A DNA stretch of 64,000 nt from Asticcacaulis sp. ZE23SCel15 (GCF_030505395.1 NZ_CP130044.1:2155001-2219000), one strand, 5' to 3'; positions 53,488 to 63,248 are shown, counted from the first letter of the stretch. Notes: generated from the letters alone by a model not told the origin. Translations and numbers: made by a program.

Positions 53488-54843
53488 TCACGCGCCCCCC
53501 TTGGTCAATGTCGCGATCTGGTCTTCGACCATCCAGGCGTCTTCAGCGTCGGGATGGGCTTTGATGTAGTTGGTGAGTGCCTCAATAGCATCAGGTTTGC
53601 GCTCCAGCTTGCGGTATACATCGCCAAGCTGGCGGTAAGTCTCAGTGGGCGCATCGGCATGTTGCAGCGCGGTTTTATAAGCCTCTACGGCGGCCTCAAG
53701 GTTCTTAGTCTTATCGACCTCAAACCGGTCGAGCTTATCGGCATTGGTCTCGGTCGTTTTGGCTTCCTTGACCCGCAGACGATAGGCTTCACCGGCATAG
53801 AAGTTGAGCAGGCCCAGATCCTCACCGTCGCGGCTCAGGCGCTTGATGGTAAACAGGGTCTGGCCATAGTCCATGCGGCGCAGATCGTCCTTCAGCCAGT
53901 CACCCAGATGGGCGCGGATGTGGGCGCGGTAGGCGGCACGGGCGGGCTTGAGGGCCGCGTCATCAAAGGCGCTGGCCTTGCCACCGTTCAGCGCCTTATC
54001 ATAGCCCTGAATGGCGGTGATCCGGTCGGTTTCCAGCGGGTGGGAGCCAAAGATATTGATGCGGGTCGGGGAATTGCGCACGCGTGAATAATCAGAAGCG
54101 GCGGTTTCATCCAGCAAGGTGCGCCACAGCCGTGACCCGGCCAGAGACGTGTAACCGGCCTGATGGGCGTACTGACTGCCAAAACGGTCAGCTTCGGTCT
54201 CCGTTTCCCGTGAATAGCCGAAATAGGCGGCGATCGATCCGAGATAAACCACGTCGATCAGGCCGCGCGTCAGGTTTGAGATGTCGCGGGCAGCGGCATA
54301 GCTGCCAGCGTTACCGGCCGCACCCACGCCCACCGCGGTTATAAGCATGGTGGCTGCCAGCACCGCATCGCGGTTTGACTTGAAGTTTTTATAGGCCTGA
54401 AGCGAATGGGAATGTCGGAAGTGAGCGAATTCGTGCCCCAGCACAAAGGCCAGTTCATCTTCGGTTTCCGCCCTTAGCAGCAGGCCCGACCATACTTCGG
54501 TATAGCCGTTGGGCGCCATGGAGGCGTTAAAAAACGGCCGGTCCATGACATAGACCCGCACATCGCCGCTATAGGAACCTGTGACCTTATCAACCACGCT
54601 GTCGACATAGGCGTTAAGCGCCGGATCGCGATTGCGCTCACCGGAGGTCTGGGCCTTGTATTCAGCCTTTTCTGACTGGTCCCACAGGCTATGCTCCAGA
54701 CTGTTGTCAGCCGGTTTCTGACCGGGAGTGCGCTCATCAAGGTCTTTGGCCGGTTTGGCGGCCGTTTGGGCCAGCACCGGTGCGGGCAGGATCGCACAAA
54801 ATGCGACCGCCGACATCAGCGCGCTAAGGGTTAAGCGTTTCAT
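53488..54843 (-). CDS. Periplasmic M48 metalloprotease with TPR repeats
   Basis: The 451 residues start with a signal peptide (LMSAVAFCAILPAPVLAQ). The zinc motif is HEFAHFRHSH, with the third ligand likely the glutamate in ETEADRFGSQYA. The C-terminal third contains TPR-like helices (APTETYRQLGDVYRKLERKPDAIEAL). Related BepA/YfgC-type proteases help assemble outer-membrane proteins. It sits between a lipoprotein gene and a frameshifted secreted protein gene on the same strand. Confidence 0.92.
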   Translation of the reverse strand: MKRLTLSALMSAVAFCAILPAPVLAQTAAKPAKDLDERTPGQKPADNSLEHSLWDQSEKAEYKAQTSGERNRDPALNAYVDSVVDKVTGSYSGDVRVYVMDRPFFNASMAPNGYTEVWSGLLLRAETEDELAFVLGHEFAHFRHSHSLQAYKNFKSNRDAVLAATMLITAVGVGAAGNAGSYAAARDISNLTRGLIDVVYLGSIAAYFGYSRETETEADRFGSQYAHQAGYTSLAGSRLWRTLLDETAASDYSRVRNSPTRINIFGSHPLETDRITAIQGYDKALNGGKASAFDDAALKPARAAYRAHIRAHLGDWLKDDLRRMDYGQTLFTIKRLSRDGEDLGLLNFYAGEAYRLRVKEAKTTETNADKLDRFEVDKTKNLEAAVEAYKTALQHADAPTETYRQLGDVYRKLERKPDAIEALTNYIKAHPDAEDAWMVEDQIATLTKGGA

Positions 54844-54852
54844 GACGCGACC

Positions 54853-55570
54853 TTAGATCGGCAGCTTTTTGAACAGGCGGGTAACCGTCGCGGTCGCCCC
54901 CTCAGGCGTGCGAATGTCTTCGCCGGTCGGCACCTTATCGAATTCGTACCACACGACCTTGCCGGTTTTGAGGTCAACCAGTGTCGCCTGCACGAACTGA
55001 CCGCCCAGAGGTACACCGGCGCCCAGAAGCGCCGCACCGACGGCCAAGGCCGCGCGCCCGCCGCTGGAATAGGACCCCGTAGCGCGCAGGAAGATCACAT
55101 ATTGCGGGGCGGCAGCACCCTCGGCCACCTGCGGGATCAGAACCTGCGTGCCTTCGCCCAGGGTCCAGTCGAACGCCGTCTTGGTGGGCAGACGAAGTGC
55201 CGGCCATTCCTGCATAGCGATGGAAGAGGTCACAACCGTATTCAGCTTAACCAGTTGGATCGCTCGTGGTTCCTGAGTAGGATTCGATCGGCACGGAATG
55301 GGTGGTGTAGCTGCGAGCCTTGACGGCGGTATCCAGCGCTTCGGCCAGGTATTTTTCGGCATTATCCGACCATTCGACCTTGGGCTCAGTGACCCCGGAT
55401 GCCGTCAGCATGCTCAGGTCGGCTTCCGGCTTGATCAGCAGGACAGGCGTGCCAGCCGCCGGTTTTTCGATTTTCACGAAGGTTTCGGTCTTAGCGGCAA
55501 AGGCCTGCGGCGCACACACGCAGACAGCGGTCGCCAGAGTGGCGGCGGCCAAAAAACGGTTCAATTTCAT
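54853..55570 (-). pseudogene. Secreted protein of the M48 cluster, interrupted by a frameshift
   Basis: Two overlapping frames together make one protein of about 238 residues. The first (from ATG 55570) has a signal peptide (LAAATLATAVCVCAPQAFA) and runs to HSVPIESYS. The second frame resumes near 55280 with TQEPRAIQLVKLNTVV and continues to a stop at 54853, containing a GGRAALAVGAALLGAGVPLGG segment and ending TVTRLFKKLPI. A one-base indel near 55265-55285 explains the break. It may be a real mutation or a sequencing error. The family is unknown. Confidence 0.75.
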
Positions 55571-55734
55571 AAGGTTCCCCCAACAGTCTCCCGACGGCTT
55601 TTATATATGAGCCTAAAATTTAGTCAACAGAGGGTTGAGATATGTAGCCGATACGTTACGGTTATTTCCTGTGGATATGCTATGAAGGCTTTATCGGCTA
55701 TAGTCTTATGGTCAAAATATCAGGGGGATTTGCG

Positions 55735-56271
55735 ATGTCGAATATCAAAAGCGTAATGAGTGTAGCCGTCGCGTGCGCCGCCGTTTTAAGTTTTGCGGGC
55801 GGCGCTTTGGCCCAAGGGGGCAAAGGATACCCCAAGCCGGTGCAGGATCACCTGAAATCCTTGTCGCTCATGTGCGCTGAGGTTGGCGGACGCTTCCTTG
55901 ATCCAGCCTCGGCCATGCGGGTGGCCGATTTCAACGGCGACGGACGGGCTGATTACGGCGTCTATCAGGGTGAACTGATCTGCGATGGCGCGGCCTCCCT
56001 TTATGGTGGCAATGCCGGATCACCGCTGACGGTTTTTGTGTCCGGGCCTGCGGGCTATAAAGAGGCGTGGGGCGGCTATGTCTACGCGGCCAATCTTGAT
56101 AAATCCGCCGCCAGCGCCAAGCTGTGGGTCGATGTGGCAGGAGCCGAATGTGGCAGTACGGCCAAGCGCAGCTTTGCGACCGAAGTGTTCTGCTCACGCG
56201 GCCTGATGTGGGTGCCCGCTAAGGGCAAGCTCGATTTTGAACCCTTGTCCAAAATGCGTAAGATTCAGTAG
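55735..56271 (+). CDS. Secreted protein with an EF-hand-like calcium loop
   Basis: About 178 residues with a signal peptide (VAVACAAVLSFAGGALAQ). The loop DFNGDGRADYG has the acidic spacing of EF-hand/FG-GAP calcium sites. Several cysteines (MCAEVGG; LICDGA; AECGST; VFCSRG) may form disulfides. Function is unknown. ATG 55735 is preferred over the upstream start because AGGGGGA precedes it by six bases. It converges on hfsH, overlapping it by 7 bp. Confidence 0.82.
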   Translation: MSNIKSVMSVAVACAAVLSFAGGALAQGGKGYPKPVQDHLKSLSLMCAEVGGRFLDPASAMRVADFNGDGRADYGVYQGELICDGAASLYGGNAGSPLTVFVSGPAGYKEAWGGYVYAANLDKSAASAKLWVDVAGAECGSTAKRSFATEVFCSRGLMWVPAKGKLDFEPLSKMRKIQ

Positions 56272-57029
56272 GTCGCGCGACTAACACCCTCAGCATAGGT
56301 CACGATCTCAAAATCATGGTCGCGGGCGCATCTGACGAGGGCTTCAAAGGTTTTGATGGTGCAGCCCCATGAGCTTGGGGCTTCGCGGACATCGTGGGTG
56401 TAGAGCACCAGCCAGCTATCCGGTGTGGCGCGGGCGGTTTCGATCCATTTCAGCCCCAGCGCTTCGCCGTCTGCGCCTTCGATGCCAATGGCAGGGGCCT
56501 GATTGAGGTCTGTGCCGGTGGTGATCAGGCCGTGATGCAGGGCGCGGGCGGAGGCATAGGTTTGGCTTAACACCGACTTGGCCTGGGGGGAAACGTCACC
56601 ATAAGGATAGGCGAAGGTGCTTATGCCGGTCACGCCGAGCGTGGACAGTTCGGCGCGGTTGCGCGCAAGGCTTTGGGCGATGGTTTGGGCGTCGGCGCGC
56701 CCGCAATCGAGATGCTCATAGGTATGGCAGGCGATTTCGTGGCCGCGGTCTGACAGGTCGCGGACCTCGTCGCCGGTCAGATAGGCCCCCAGATGGCTCT
56801 CATTGCCCATCAGTCCGGTCGAGATAAAATAGGTGCCGCGCGCATCGTAGGATTTGAGAATACGGGCCCCTTCCGTCAGGGCTGACTGCGGGGCATCATC
56901 AAAGCTGAAGGTGATCAGGGGACGTTTCAGTCCCTCAAGCCGCGCGGGCTTGCGGTAGATCAGCTTTGAGGCTCGCCGCCTGAGTTTGCCATAAAGCGAA
57001 CGGTCGGCGCTATAGATGGGCTCACTCAT
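56265..57029 (-). CDS. hfsH: Polysaccharide deacetylase HfsH
   Basis: A 254-residue NodB-type deacetylase. Motif 1 is TFSFDDAPQS (catalytic and metal aspartates), motif 2 is HEIACHTYEH (two metal histidines), motif 3 is FAYPYGD, and the last is VLYTHDVRE. Its Caulobacter counterpart removes acetyl groups from holdfast glycan and is needed for adhesion and anchoring. The start overlaps hfsG by four bases, and the order hfsF-hfsG-hfsH is as in Caulobacter. Confidence 0.85.
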   Translation of the reverse strand: MSEPIYSADRSLYGKLRRRASKLIYRKPARLEGLKRPLITFSFDDAPQSALTEGARILKSYDARGTYFISTGLMGNESHLGAYLTGDEVRDLSDRGHEIACHTYEHLDCGRADAQTIAQSLARNRAELSTLGVTGISTFAYPYGDVSPQAKSVLSQTYASARALHHGLITTGTDLNQAPAIGIEGADGEALGLKWIETARATPDSWLVLYTHDVREAPSSWGCTIKTFEALVRCARDHDFEIVTYAEGVSRATY

Positions 57030-57982
57030 AGAGCATTGGCATAGATGGCGGCGCGGTAAAGCCGCAGGGCAAAGGCGCGGGCTTTCAGCGGCAGGCTCTG
57101 GCTTTGCACGGTCGATTTCAATGCGCCGCGCAAGGCGCCACCAAACGGTAACGCCTTGATCAGGCGGGCCATCTTATAGCTGGGGTAGCGGGTAACGATC
57201 TCAGGGTGTTTGCGCACGACGCGGGCGAAATTGGCACCGGACTGCTCATATTTCGACAGCAGGACATCGGCGCTATCAAGGCCCATGTGGGTGGCGGTAT
57301 TGTCGATATGGTCAATCCCGAAATCGGCCGAGACGCGCATGGCCCATTCGACATCTTCCCAGCCCCAGCCGCGGAATTCCGGATCAAAATCGTGGGTTTT
57401 GAACACGTCCTTGCGCACCAGAAGGTTCGACGTGAACACATATTTTTCGGGCGCTTCCAACCGTTTGGCGGCACTTAAACAGTCACTATGACCGGCCATT
57501 TGGGTGTGCAGGGCGTAGGCTTTGGATTTGGGGGCTTTCAGCAGCGAAAACCCGCCAAACACCACGGGGGCTTCGGCGCGGGTCATATCGACCCAGCGCT
57601 CCAGGAAATTATCCTGATCGGGCAGCATGTCGGCATCGAGAAACAGCACATAGGCTCCGCGCGCCGCATCGACCAGGCGATTGCGGCCCTTGGCGCGACC
57701 AACATTGTGCTTGAGTTCGATAAAGCAGATGGCGATATTTAAGGTATCGAGCAGGTCCATGACCTCAAGGCTCAGTTCCGGGCGGCGCGACCCGTCATCC
57801 AGCACAACCACTTCGATGTCATCACGCACAACGGTGGCGATGGCGTTAAGCGCCTTCATCAGTTCGGCGGGGGATTCGCGGAAAAATGGGATCAGCACCG
57901 ACAGGCGCGGGGACACGCGCTCATGCACGCTGTTGAAAATCAGCGTCGCTTCGATATCGAGGCGGGTGTCCTGCATGATCAT
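57026..57982 (-). CDS. hfsG: Family 2 glycosyltransferase HfsG
   Basis: A 318-residue GT-A glycosyltransferase. It shows LSVLIPFFRESPAELMKAL, VVVLDDGSRRPELS, the DxD site FLDADMLPDQDN, and the acceptor region WGWEDVEWAMR (ED motif). It should add a sugar to the lipid-linked holdfast unit. It overlaps both hfsF and hfsH by four bases. Confidence 0.83.
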   Translation of the reverse strand: MIMQDTRLDIEATLIFNSVHERVSPRLSVLIPFFRESPAELMKALNAIATVVRDDIEVVVLDDGSRRPELSLEVMDLLDTLNIAICFIELKHNVGRAKGRNRLVDAARGAYVLFLDADMLPDQDNFLERWVDMTRAEAPVVFGGFSLLKAPKSKAYALHTQMAGHSDCLSAAKRLEAPEKYVFTSNLLVRKDVFKTHDFDPEFRGWGWEDVEWAMRVSADFGIDHIDNTATHMGLDSADVLLSKYEQSGANFARVVRKHPEIVTRYPSYKMARLIKALPFGGALRGALKSTVQSQSLPLKARAFALRLYRAAIYANAL

Positions 57983-59436
57983 ACGCCAAGCTTAGCGCGA
58001 AATAGATTATAAAATCTTAGTAAGTGTGCCCGAATACCGTGCAAATTGAAAAAATACGCGCAAAATCCGTAAATAATCGCACCCGTGGCCGATTTCAGCA
58101 CCAGTTCGATGATACCGCCATGTGACGGCAGGGCCGCGATCACCGCCATCATCGCCGCCGTACACAGCGCGGTTTTGGCCAAGTCTGCGGCGGGTACGGG
58201 CAGGGGGAGGGTGCGCAGGCCAAGCAGCCACGAGCCGATCAAACCGGCCCCGAAACTCAAAGCGCACGCCCATGCCGCCCCGATCAGGCCCAAGCGCGGG
58301 ATTAGCAGCACGTTAAGCGCGATATTGGCGACCGCCGGGATCAGCATGGCGACCACCAGCAGGCGAGTTTTTTTAGCCAGCGTAAAGGCCTGAAGGAAGT
58401 AATAGGTATTCAGGCCCGAAAACAGTGCCCCCAACGCCACCAAAGTGGTGATGCTGACGGCTTTGGCGCGCAGTTCTTCGCCGATCATCAACTCCCCAAA
58501 GGCCGGGGCGACCATGATCAGGCCGCCGACGGCAGGAAACAGGATAAAGCTCATGGTCTTGATCTGCTCTGCGGCGGTGGTTTTCAACGCTTTTTCGCCG
58601 CCGGATTCGAGCGCATGAACCATGGCCGGTGTACCCGCCGCCCCGAACCAGATGAACAGCACATCCAGTATACGTGACGCCAGACTGTAGCCGGCATGAT
58701 AGGCCCCGGCATCGGCCTCACTCAGATAATGCGCGATCAAAAACCGGTCAGCGGTATAGAGCGCCAGCGTCAGCACCAGTGAGGCGGCAATCGGAAAGCC
58801 ATAGTGGGCGTATTGTCTGGCGCGTTCGGCATCAAACCGGCCACGGACGGCGCGGCTCCAGTCTTCACGCGCAAAAAACGGCAGGCAGATCAGGGCGATA
58901 ACGGCGGCTCCTAACAGTGGCGATCCCCCGCCGGTGCCCAGCAGTGCAAACGCGACCCCAAAGCCGAACCCGCCTGCGGTTTGCAGCATATCAAGGAGGG
59001 AGGCGGCCCCGACCCGGCCTTCGGAACGGCGCTGTTCCTGCACCAGCTTGATCAGGCTGCGGAACACCACGGCCCCAAGGCCGTAAGCGACGGCAATCTT
59101 CAGCGCCGGATCTTCACCGGCGGGCCAAAGCCACAGACCTATCCCGCTCATGACTGCAAAGACGACCGTCACCCCGGCAAACAGACGGTATACGCTGCCG
59201 TACAGGGCCGGGGCCTCTACATCATCTCTGACCTCAGCCGGATAAAAGCGCGCCATGGCCGCTTCCAGCCAGGTAAAACACACCGTCTGGGCCAGAGATG
59301 ATACCCCGAACGCCAGCGCATAGCGGCCATAATCCTCTGGCGACAGGATGCGGGTGAACACCATCAGAGTGGCGAACCCGATTACCCCTTGCAGAATATT
59401 GGCGGGCAGATAGCCGATCAGGCCTTTACGGAACAT
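57979..59436 (-). CDS. hfsF: Lipid-linked oligosaccharide flippase HfsF (Wzx-like)
   Basis: A 485-residue polytopic membrane protein of the MATE/MOP superfamily. About 12-14 helices start GYLPANILQGVIGFATLMVF, with the PEDYGRYALAFGV motif typical of Wzx-type flippases. It would move the holdfast intermediate across the inner membrane. First gene of the hfsFGH operon. Confidence 0.83.
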   Translation of the reverse strand: MFRKGLIGYLPANILQGVIGFATLMVFTRILSPEDYGRYALAFGVSSLAQTVCFTWLEAAMARFYPAEVRDDVEAPALYGSVYRLFAGVTVVFAVMSGIGLWLWPAGEDPALKIAVAYGLGAVVFRSLIKLVQEQRRSEGRVGAASLLDMLQTAGGFGFGVAFALLGTGGGSPLLGAAVIALICLPFFAREDWSRAVRGRFDAERARQYAHYGFPIAASLVLTLALYTADRFLIAHYLSEADAGAYHAGYSLASRILDVLFIWFGAAGTPAMVHALESGGEKALKTTAAEQIKTMSFILFPAVGGLIMVAPAFGELMIGEELRAKAVSITTLVALGALFSGLNTYYFLQAFTLAKKTRLLVVAMLIPAVANIALNVLLIPRLGLIGAAWACALSFGAGLIGSWLLGLRTLPLPVPAADLAKTALCTAAMMAVIAALPSHGGIIELVLKSATGAIIYGFCAYFFNLHGIRAHLLRFYNLFRAKLGV

Positions 59437-59574
59437 GGGCGTATTGTCTGGCCATCTATCGTGAATGATCGGGTAATTGTGCCACGAAAACCTTTAAAAC
59501 CCCTGAAACATAGTGAGAATAAAACCCTGAAATTCCAGATCGATTTCTGATGCGGGGCGGGATTAGATGTCGTC

Positions 59575-61656
59575 ATGTCAGTCTGGAACACAGATCGCCT
59601 CCGCCGAATAACAGAGACGGCTAAGGCACGCCTAAGCACAGGTACCGCTTGGTCGCGCCAGAGGGCAATAAGGCTATGGGGCTCACCACAGGCCGTGCGG
59701 CTGCGTAACGGTGTTTCGCATGTGCCGCGTAAGGTGTTGTGGGGGATTGGTGCCGTGCTGGCCGTTGCGCTGGCGATCATCATTTTTCTGGCCCAGCCCA
59801 ACTGGAACTGGTTCAGGCCCACCCTGTCGTCGATCGTGTCGGATAAACTCAACCGACCGGTCGAGATTACCGGCAATCTCCGGGTCAAGCTGTTTAGTTT
59901 TACGCCAAACACGCGCATCAGCGGCCTTAAAATCGGCCAGCCGGACTGGGCGAAACCCGCGCTTAAAGCCAACATGGCGGAGGTTCAGCAACTCAATATT
60001 ACGACCGAGCTTATGCCGCTGTTTATCGGGCGGGTGGTGTTGCCGCGTGTTGAGATCACCCAGCCAGTTGTTACTCTGTTTCAGGATCAGACGGGGCGCG
60101 CCAACTGGAACTTCAGCAGCGGCGCCAAATCATCAAAGCCGTTCAAGCTGCCGCCCATCAAAACCTTTATCATCAATGATGGCCAGCTTAGCTATAACAG
60201 CCTGAGCCGCCGACTGAATTTTACCGGCACCGTGAGCGCACAGGAAACCGCAGGCGCGGGGCGAAAATATGCCTTTAATCTCAATGGCGATGGCCGGTTA
60301 AATCAGCGCGTGTTTGAACTGGAGGCCACCGGCGGGCCGCTGCTCAATGTGCGTACCGATAAACCCTATCCGTTTGATATGATGGTGCGCGCAGGCCCGA
60401 CGCGCCTTACCGCCAAAGGCCGCGTTTTGAGGCCGTTCAATCTGGGGCAGCTTGACGGCAATGTCTCGGTCAGCGGGCGCAGTCTGGCGGAGCTTTATGA
60501 GATTACCGGCCTGACCCTGCCCAACACGCCAGCCTACACGATAACCGCCCGCGTGGGCCGTGATGAGCGCGTTTATCACATCAACCGCATCAATGGCCGG
60601 ATCGGCGGCAGCGATGTGGCGGGTGACCTTAAGGTCGATCTGAATAATGAGGGGCGGCCCTATCTGACCGGCGACATCAGTTCAAAAATGCTCGATTTTA
60701 AGGACTTGGGCACGCTGTTTGGCGCGACGGCGGCTAACCGGCCAGATGCCCCTGAACTGGACGCCTCACCCGAAGCCACCCGCGCGGTGCGGCGTCTGCT
60801 GCCGGATGTACCGCTTGATGTCGCCCGCGTGCGCGGTATGGACGCCAAGGTCAATTATAAGGCACTGTCAGTTAAGACGCGGCCCAATTGGCCGCTGCGT
60901 CAGGTCAATCTGGGGATCGGGCTCGACAAAGGTAGGCTAACCCTTGATCCGGTCGAGTTCGACTTCCCCAATGGTCGCCTGACCGGCATGGCGGATATTG
61001 ATGCCCGCACGGACGTTCAGACGAACCATATCGACATGCGTCTGACGGGTTTGCGTATACAAGATTTTACGCCCACCATCGGCGGCGCTGATCCGGTCGA
61101 GGGCAGGCTGGATGCCCGTATTCGCGCCACCGGCACCGGCCACACGGTTCATGACGCGGCAGCGTCTGCTAATGGTGATTTCGCGTTGGTCATGCCGCAG
61201 GGCACCATTCGTCAGAGCTTTGCGGAACTGATGGGCGTCAATGCCACCAAGGGGCTGTTTCTATTGCTGTCCAAAGATAAAAAAGAAACCCCGGTACGGT
61301 GCGCGATTGCCGGGTTTAAAATTACCAATGGCACTATGCAGGCCCAGAATATTGTTTTTGATACCGAAGTGGTGCGCGTCAACGGCTCAGGACGTATCAA
61401 TCTTAAGGATGAGAGCCTTGATCTGGTGTTTGAGGGTAAGCCCAAGAAATTCCGGCTGGTACGGGTTGATGTCCCGATCGTTATCGGCGGCAACCTGACC
61501 CAGCCAAAGATTGGCCTGGATGCCAAAACCGCGATTGCCCAAGGCGGGATTGCGGCGGCGTTCAACAATGTTCTGCCGTTCGTCAATCTTGACTATGCCG
61601 GGGATGCCAACTGTGCAGCCCTTGAGGCGCAAACCCAGTCTAAGGTCCGCAGGTAG
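59575..61656 (+). CDS. AsmA-family envelope protein
   Basis: The 693 residues begin with a cytoplasmic leader and one membrane helix (LWGIGAVLAVALAIIIFLAQP). The AsmA hallmark follows: a repeated beta-sheet domain with NLRVKLFSFTPNTRISGLKIG and WAKPALKANMAEVQQLNI. The C-terminal AsmA domain has GRLTGMADIDARTDVQTNH and GSGRINLKDESLDLVFEG. AsmA-like proteins are thought to help lipid transport to the outer membrane. It sits between hfsF and hfsE on the opposite strand, interrupting the Caulobacter gene order. Confidence 0.9.
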   Translation: MSVWNTDRLRRITETAKARLSTGTAWSRQRAIRLWGSPQAVRLRNGVSHVPRKVLWGIGAVLAVALAIIIFLAQPNWNWFRPTLSSIVSDKLNRPVEITGNLRVKLFSFTPNTRISGLKIGQPDWAKPALKANMAEVQQLNITTELMPLFIGRVVLPRVEITQPVVTLFQDQTGRANWNFSSGAKSSKPFKLPPIKTFIINDGQLSYNSLSRRLNFTGTVSAQETAGAGRKYAFNLNGDGRLNQRVFELEATGGPLLNVRTDKPYPFDMMVRAGPTRLTAKGRVLRPFNLGQLDGNVSVSGRSLAELYEITGLTLPNTPAYTITARVGRDERVYHINRINGRIGGSDVAGDLKVDLNNEGRPYLTGDISSKMLDFKDLGTLFGATAANRPDAPELDASPEATRAVRRLLPDVPLDVARVRGMDAKVNYKALSVKTRPNWPLRQVNLGIGLDKGRLTLDPVEFDFPNGRLTGMADIDARTDVQTNHIDMRLTGLRIQDFTPTIGGADPVEGRLDARIRATGTGHTVHDAAASANGDFALVMPQGTIRQSFAELMGVNATKGLFLLLSKDKKETPVRCAIAGFKITNGTMQAQNIVFDTEVVRVNGSGRINLKDESLDLVFEGKPKKFRLVRVDVPIVIGGNLTQPKIGLDAKTAIAQGGIAAAFNNVLPFVNLDYAGDANCAALEAQTQSKVRR

Positions 61657-61658
61657 TT

Positions 61659-61713
61659 TTTTGTCGCGCATGTGATTCCAAAAACCGCATGACACTTTTT
61701 GGCATGCGCTTAG
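61659..61713 (-). repeat. Palindromic intergenic repeat, copy 4
   Basis: On the minus strand it reads CTAAGCGCATGCCAAAAAG, TG plus loop, GCGGTTTTTGG, and ATGCGCGACAAA. The TAA is the stop codon of hfsE (61712-61710). It nearly matches copy 1 in both outer ends. Confidence 0.78.
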
Positions 61714-63248
61714 CGGATCGCCTTACGGTCGCCCAATATGCACGGAAGGGTCATCATCATGATGTACAGATCCAGCCACAGTGATTGCCGCTCGATATAG
61801 TCGACATCAAGGCTGATACGTCGGCGCACATCGTCGGCATTATGCAGCGGACCGCGTGAGCCATTGACGGCGGCCCAGCCGGTCATGCCGGGCTTCATGC
61901 GGTGGCGCCAGGCGTATTCGGCCACCAGACGTGCCGACTCGTCCGGGCCGGTTTTCATGCCGATGGCGTGGGGGCGGGGGCCAACCAGCGACATTTCGCC
62001 CATGATGACATTGAACAACTGCGGCAGTTCATCAAGGCTGGTCTTCCGAATAATCCGGCCGATGCGGGTCACGCGCTCGTCGCCAGCAGTCACTTGCTGA
62101 GACGCGGTCGCATCTTCGGCATCGGTGCGCATGGAGCGGAATTTCCACACCATAATAGCTTCGTTATTAAAGCCGTGGCGGCGTTGACGGAAGAAGACCG
62201 GGCCGGGGCTGTCCAGCTTAATCAGGGCGGCAATCACCACCATGATCGGTGCAAACACGATCAGGGCGGTCACCCCGATCAGCATATCCTGAATACGCTT
62301 GTTGAAGGCACGCTTATCGTCCTCGGTAATGCCGGACACACGCGCCAAAGGCTGATCGGCCATGCGCGACAGAGCGGCTTCGCGGCCTTCGTCATTATGC
62401 ATGTCAACCAGCAGCGACACTTCGTTGGGCAGGCTTTTGAGGCGGGTGATGATGTCCTTGACGCGCGCCTTGGCCGACGGATCAAGCGCCACCACGATCT
62501 GATCGACATAGGGGGTGATCTTATGGCTGAGTAAGGCCTTGGTGTCGCCCAGCACCGGCACGCCCAGAACCGTATCCGGATTGCGCGCCAGCCGGTCGTC
62601 GAAAATACCCAATATATTGACATCGCGCCGCGCCAGAGCCCCGTCAATCAGGCGCTGGGCGTGCTTGGTCGCGCCTACAATCACGATGTTCGGCGTCAGG
62701 CGCCCTTGCCTACGCCAGCGCGCCACGGTGGTAAACCACAGCAGATGCAGCAGGCTGAAAAACGCCAGTGTCGCCGCCGCCCACATCTCAAGGGCCGGGG
62801 GAAAGGCCGTGGCCCCGCTGATCAGACTGGTGACGGCAAAGCCAGCGATAGCCCCCATCCCGACGGAACCGGCGACCTTCATCAGCCGTTCCCACAGCTT
62901 TTCGGTGCGGTTGAGGCGGTAAAGCCCGAACGCCGACAGGGTCATGGCGACCGTAATTGTGGCGCACAGAAACGGCAGGACATCACCGACCGGCAGCGCC
63001 AGTATCTGACCGGCAGAATGGGCACTGATGCCCAGAAATCCAAAGAAAACAAGGGCGCAGATATCAACCATACGGAACACATAGGCCGCCCAGTAGCCGC
63101 TCTTGCGTTCACGCAAAGACACCAGCCGCTGCGGGCGGAACGGCCCGCGCCGGACGTGCAGGGCTTCGGTCAGGCGGGCGCGTTGATCTGCCTGCGTCTG
63201 GCTTGGGCCCGCATTTGTCGCTTCAGGCCGAATAAGGTCGATAAGCAT
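61710..63248 (-). CDS. hfsE: Polyprenyl glycosylphosphotransferase HfsE
   Basis: A 512-residue initiating enzyme that transfers a sugar phosphate to undecaprenyl phosphate. It has four N-terminal helices, a cytoplasmic CoA-like/Rossmann region (NIVIVGATKHAQRLIDGAL), and the catalytic C-terminal domain with VFFRQRRHGFNNEAIMVWKF, KTSLDELPQLFNVIMGEMSLVGPRP and PGMTGWAAVNGSRG. It starts the holdfast repeat unit. In Caulobacter it heads hfsEFGH; here it is separated from hfsF by the AsmA gene. Confidence 0.88.
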   Translation of the reverse strand: MLIDLIRPEATNAGPSQTQADQRARLTEALHVRRGPFRPQRLVSLRERKSGYWAAYVFRMVDICALVFFGFLGISAHSAGQILALPVGDVLPFLCATITVAMTLSAFGLYRLNRTEKLWERLMKVAGSVGMGAIAGFAVTSLISGATAFPPALEMWAAATLAFFSLLHLLWFTTVARWRRQGRLTPNIVIVGATKHAQRLIDGALARRDVNILGIFDDRLARNPDTVLGVPVLGDTKALLSHKITPYVDQIVVALDPSAKARVKDIITRLKSLPNEVSLLVDMHNDEGREAALSRMADQPLARVSGITEDDKRAFNKRIQDMLIGVTALIVFAPIMVVIAALIKLDSPGPVFFRQRRHGFNNEAIMVWKFRSMRTDAEDATASQQVTAGDERVTRIGRIIRKTSLDELPQLFNVIMGEMSLVGPRPHAIGMKTGPDESARLVAEYAWRHRMKPGMTGWAAVNGSRGPLHNADDVRRRISLDVDYIERQSLWLDLYIMMMTLPCILGDRKAIR

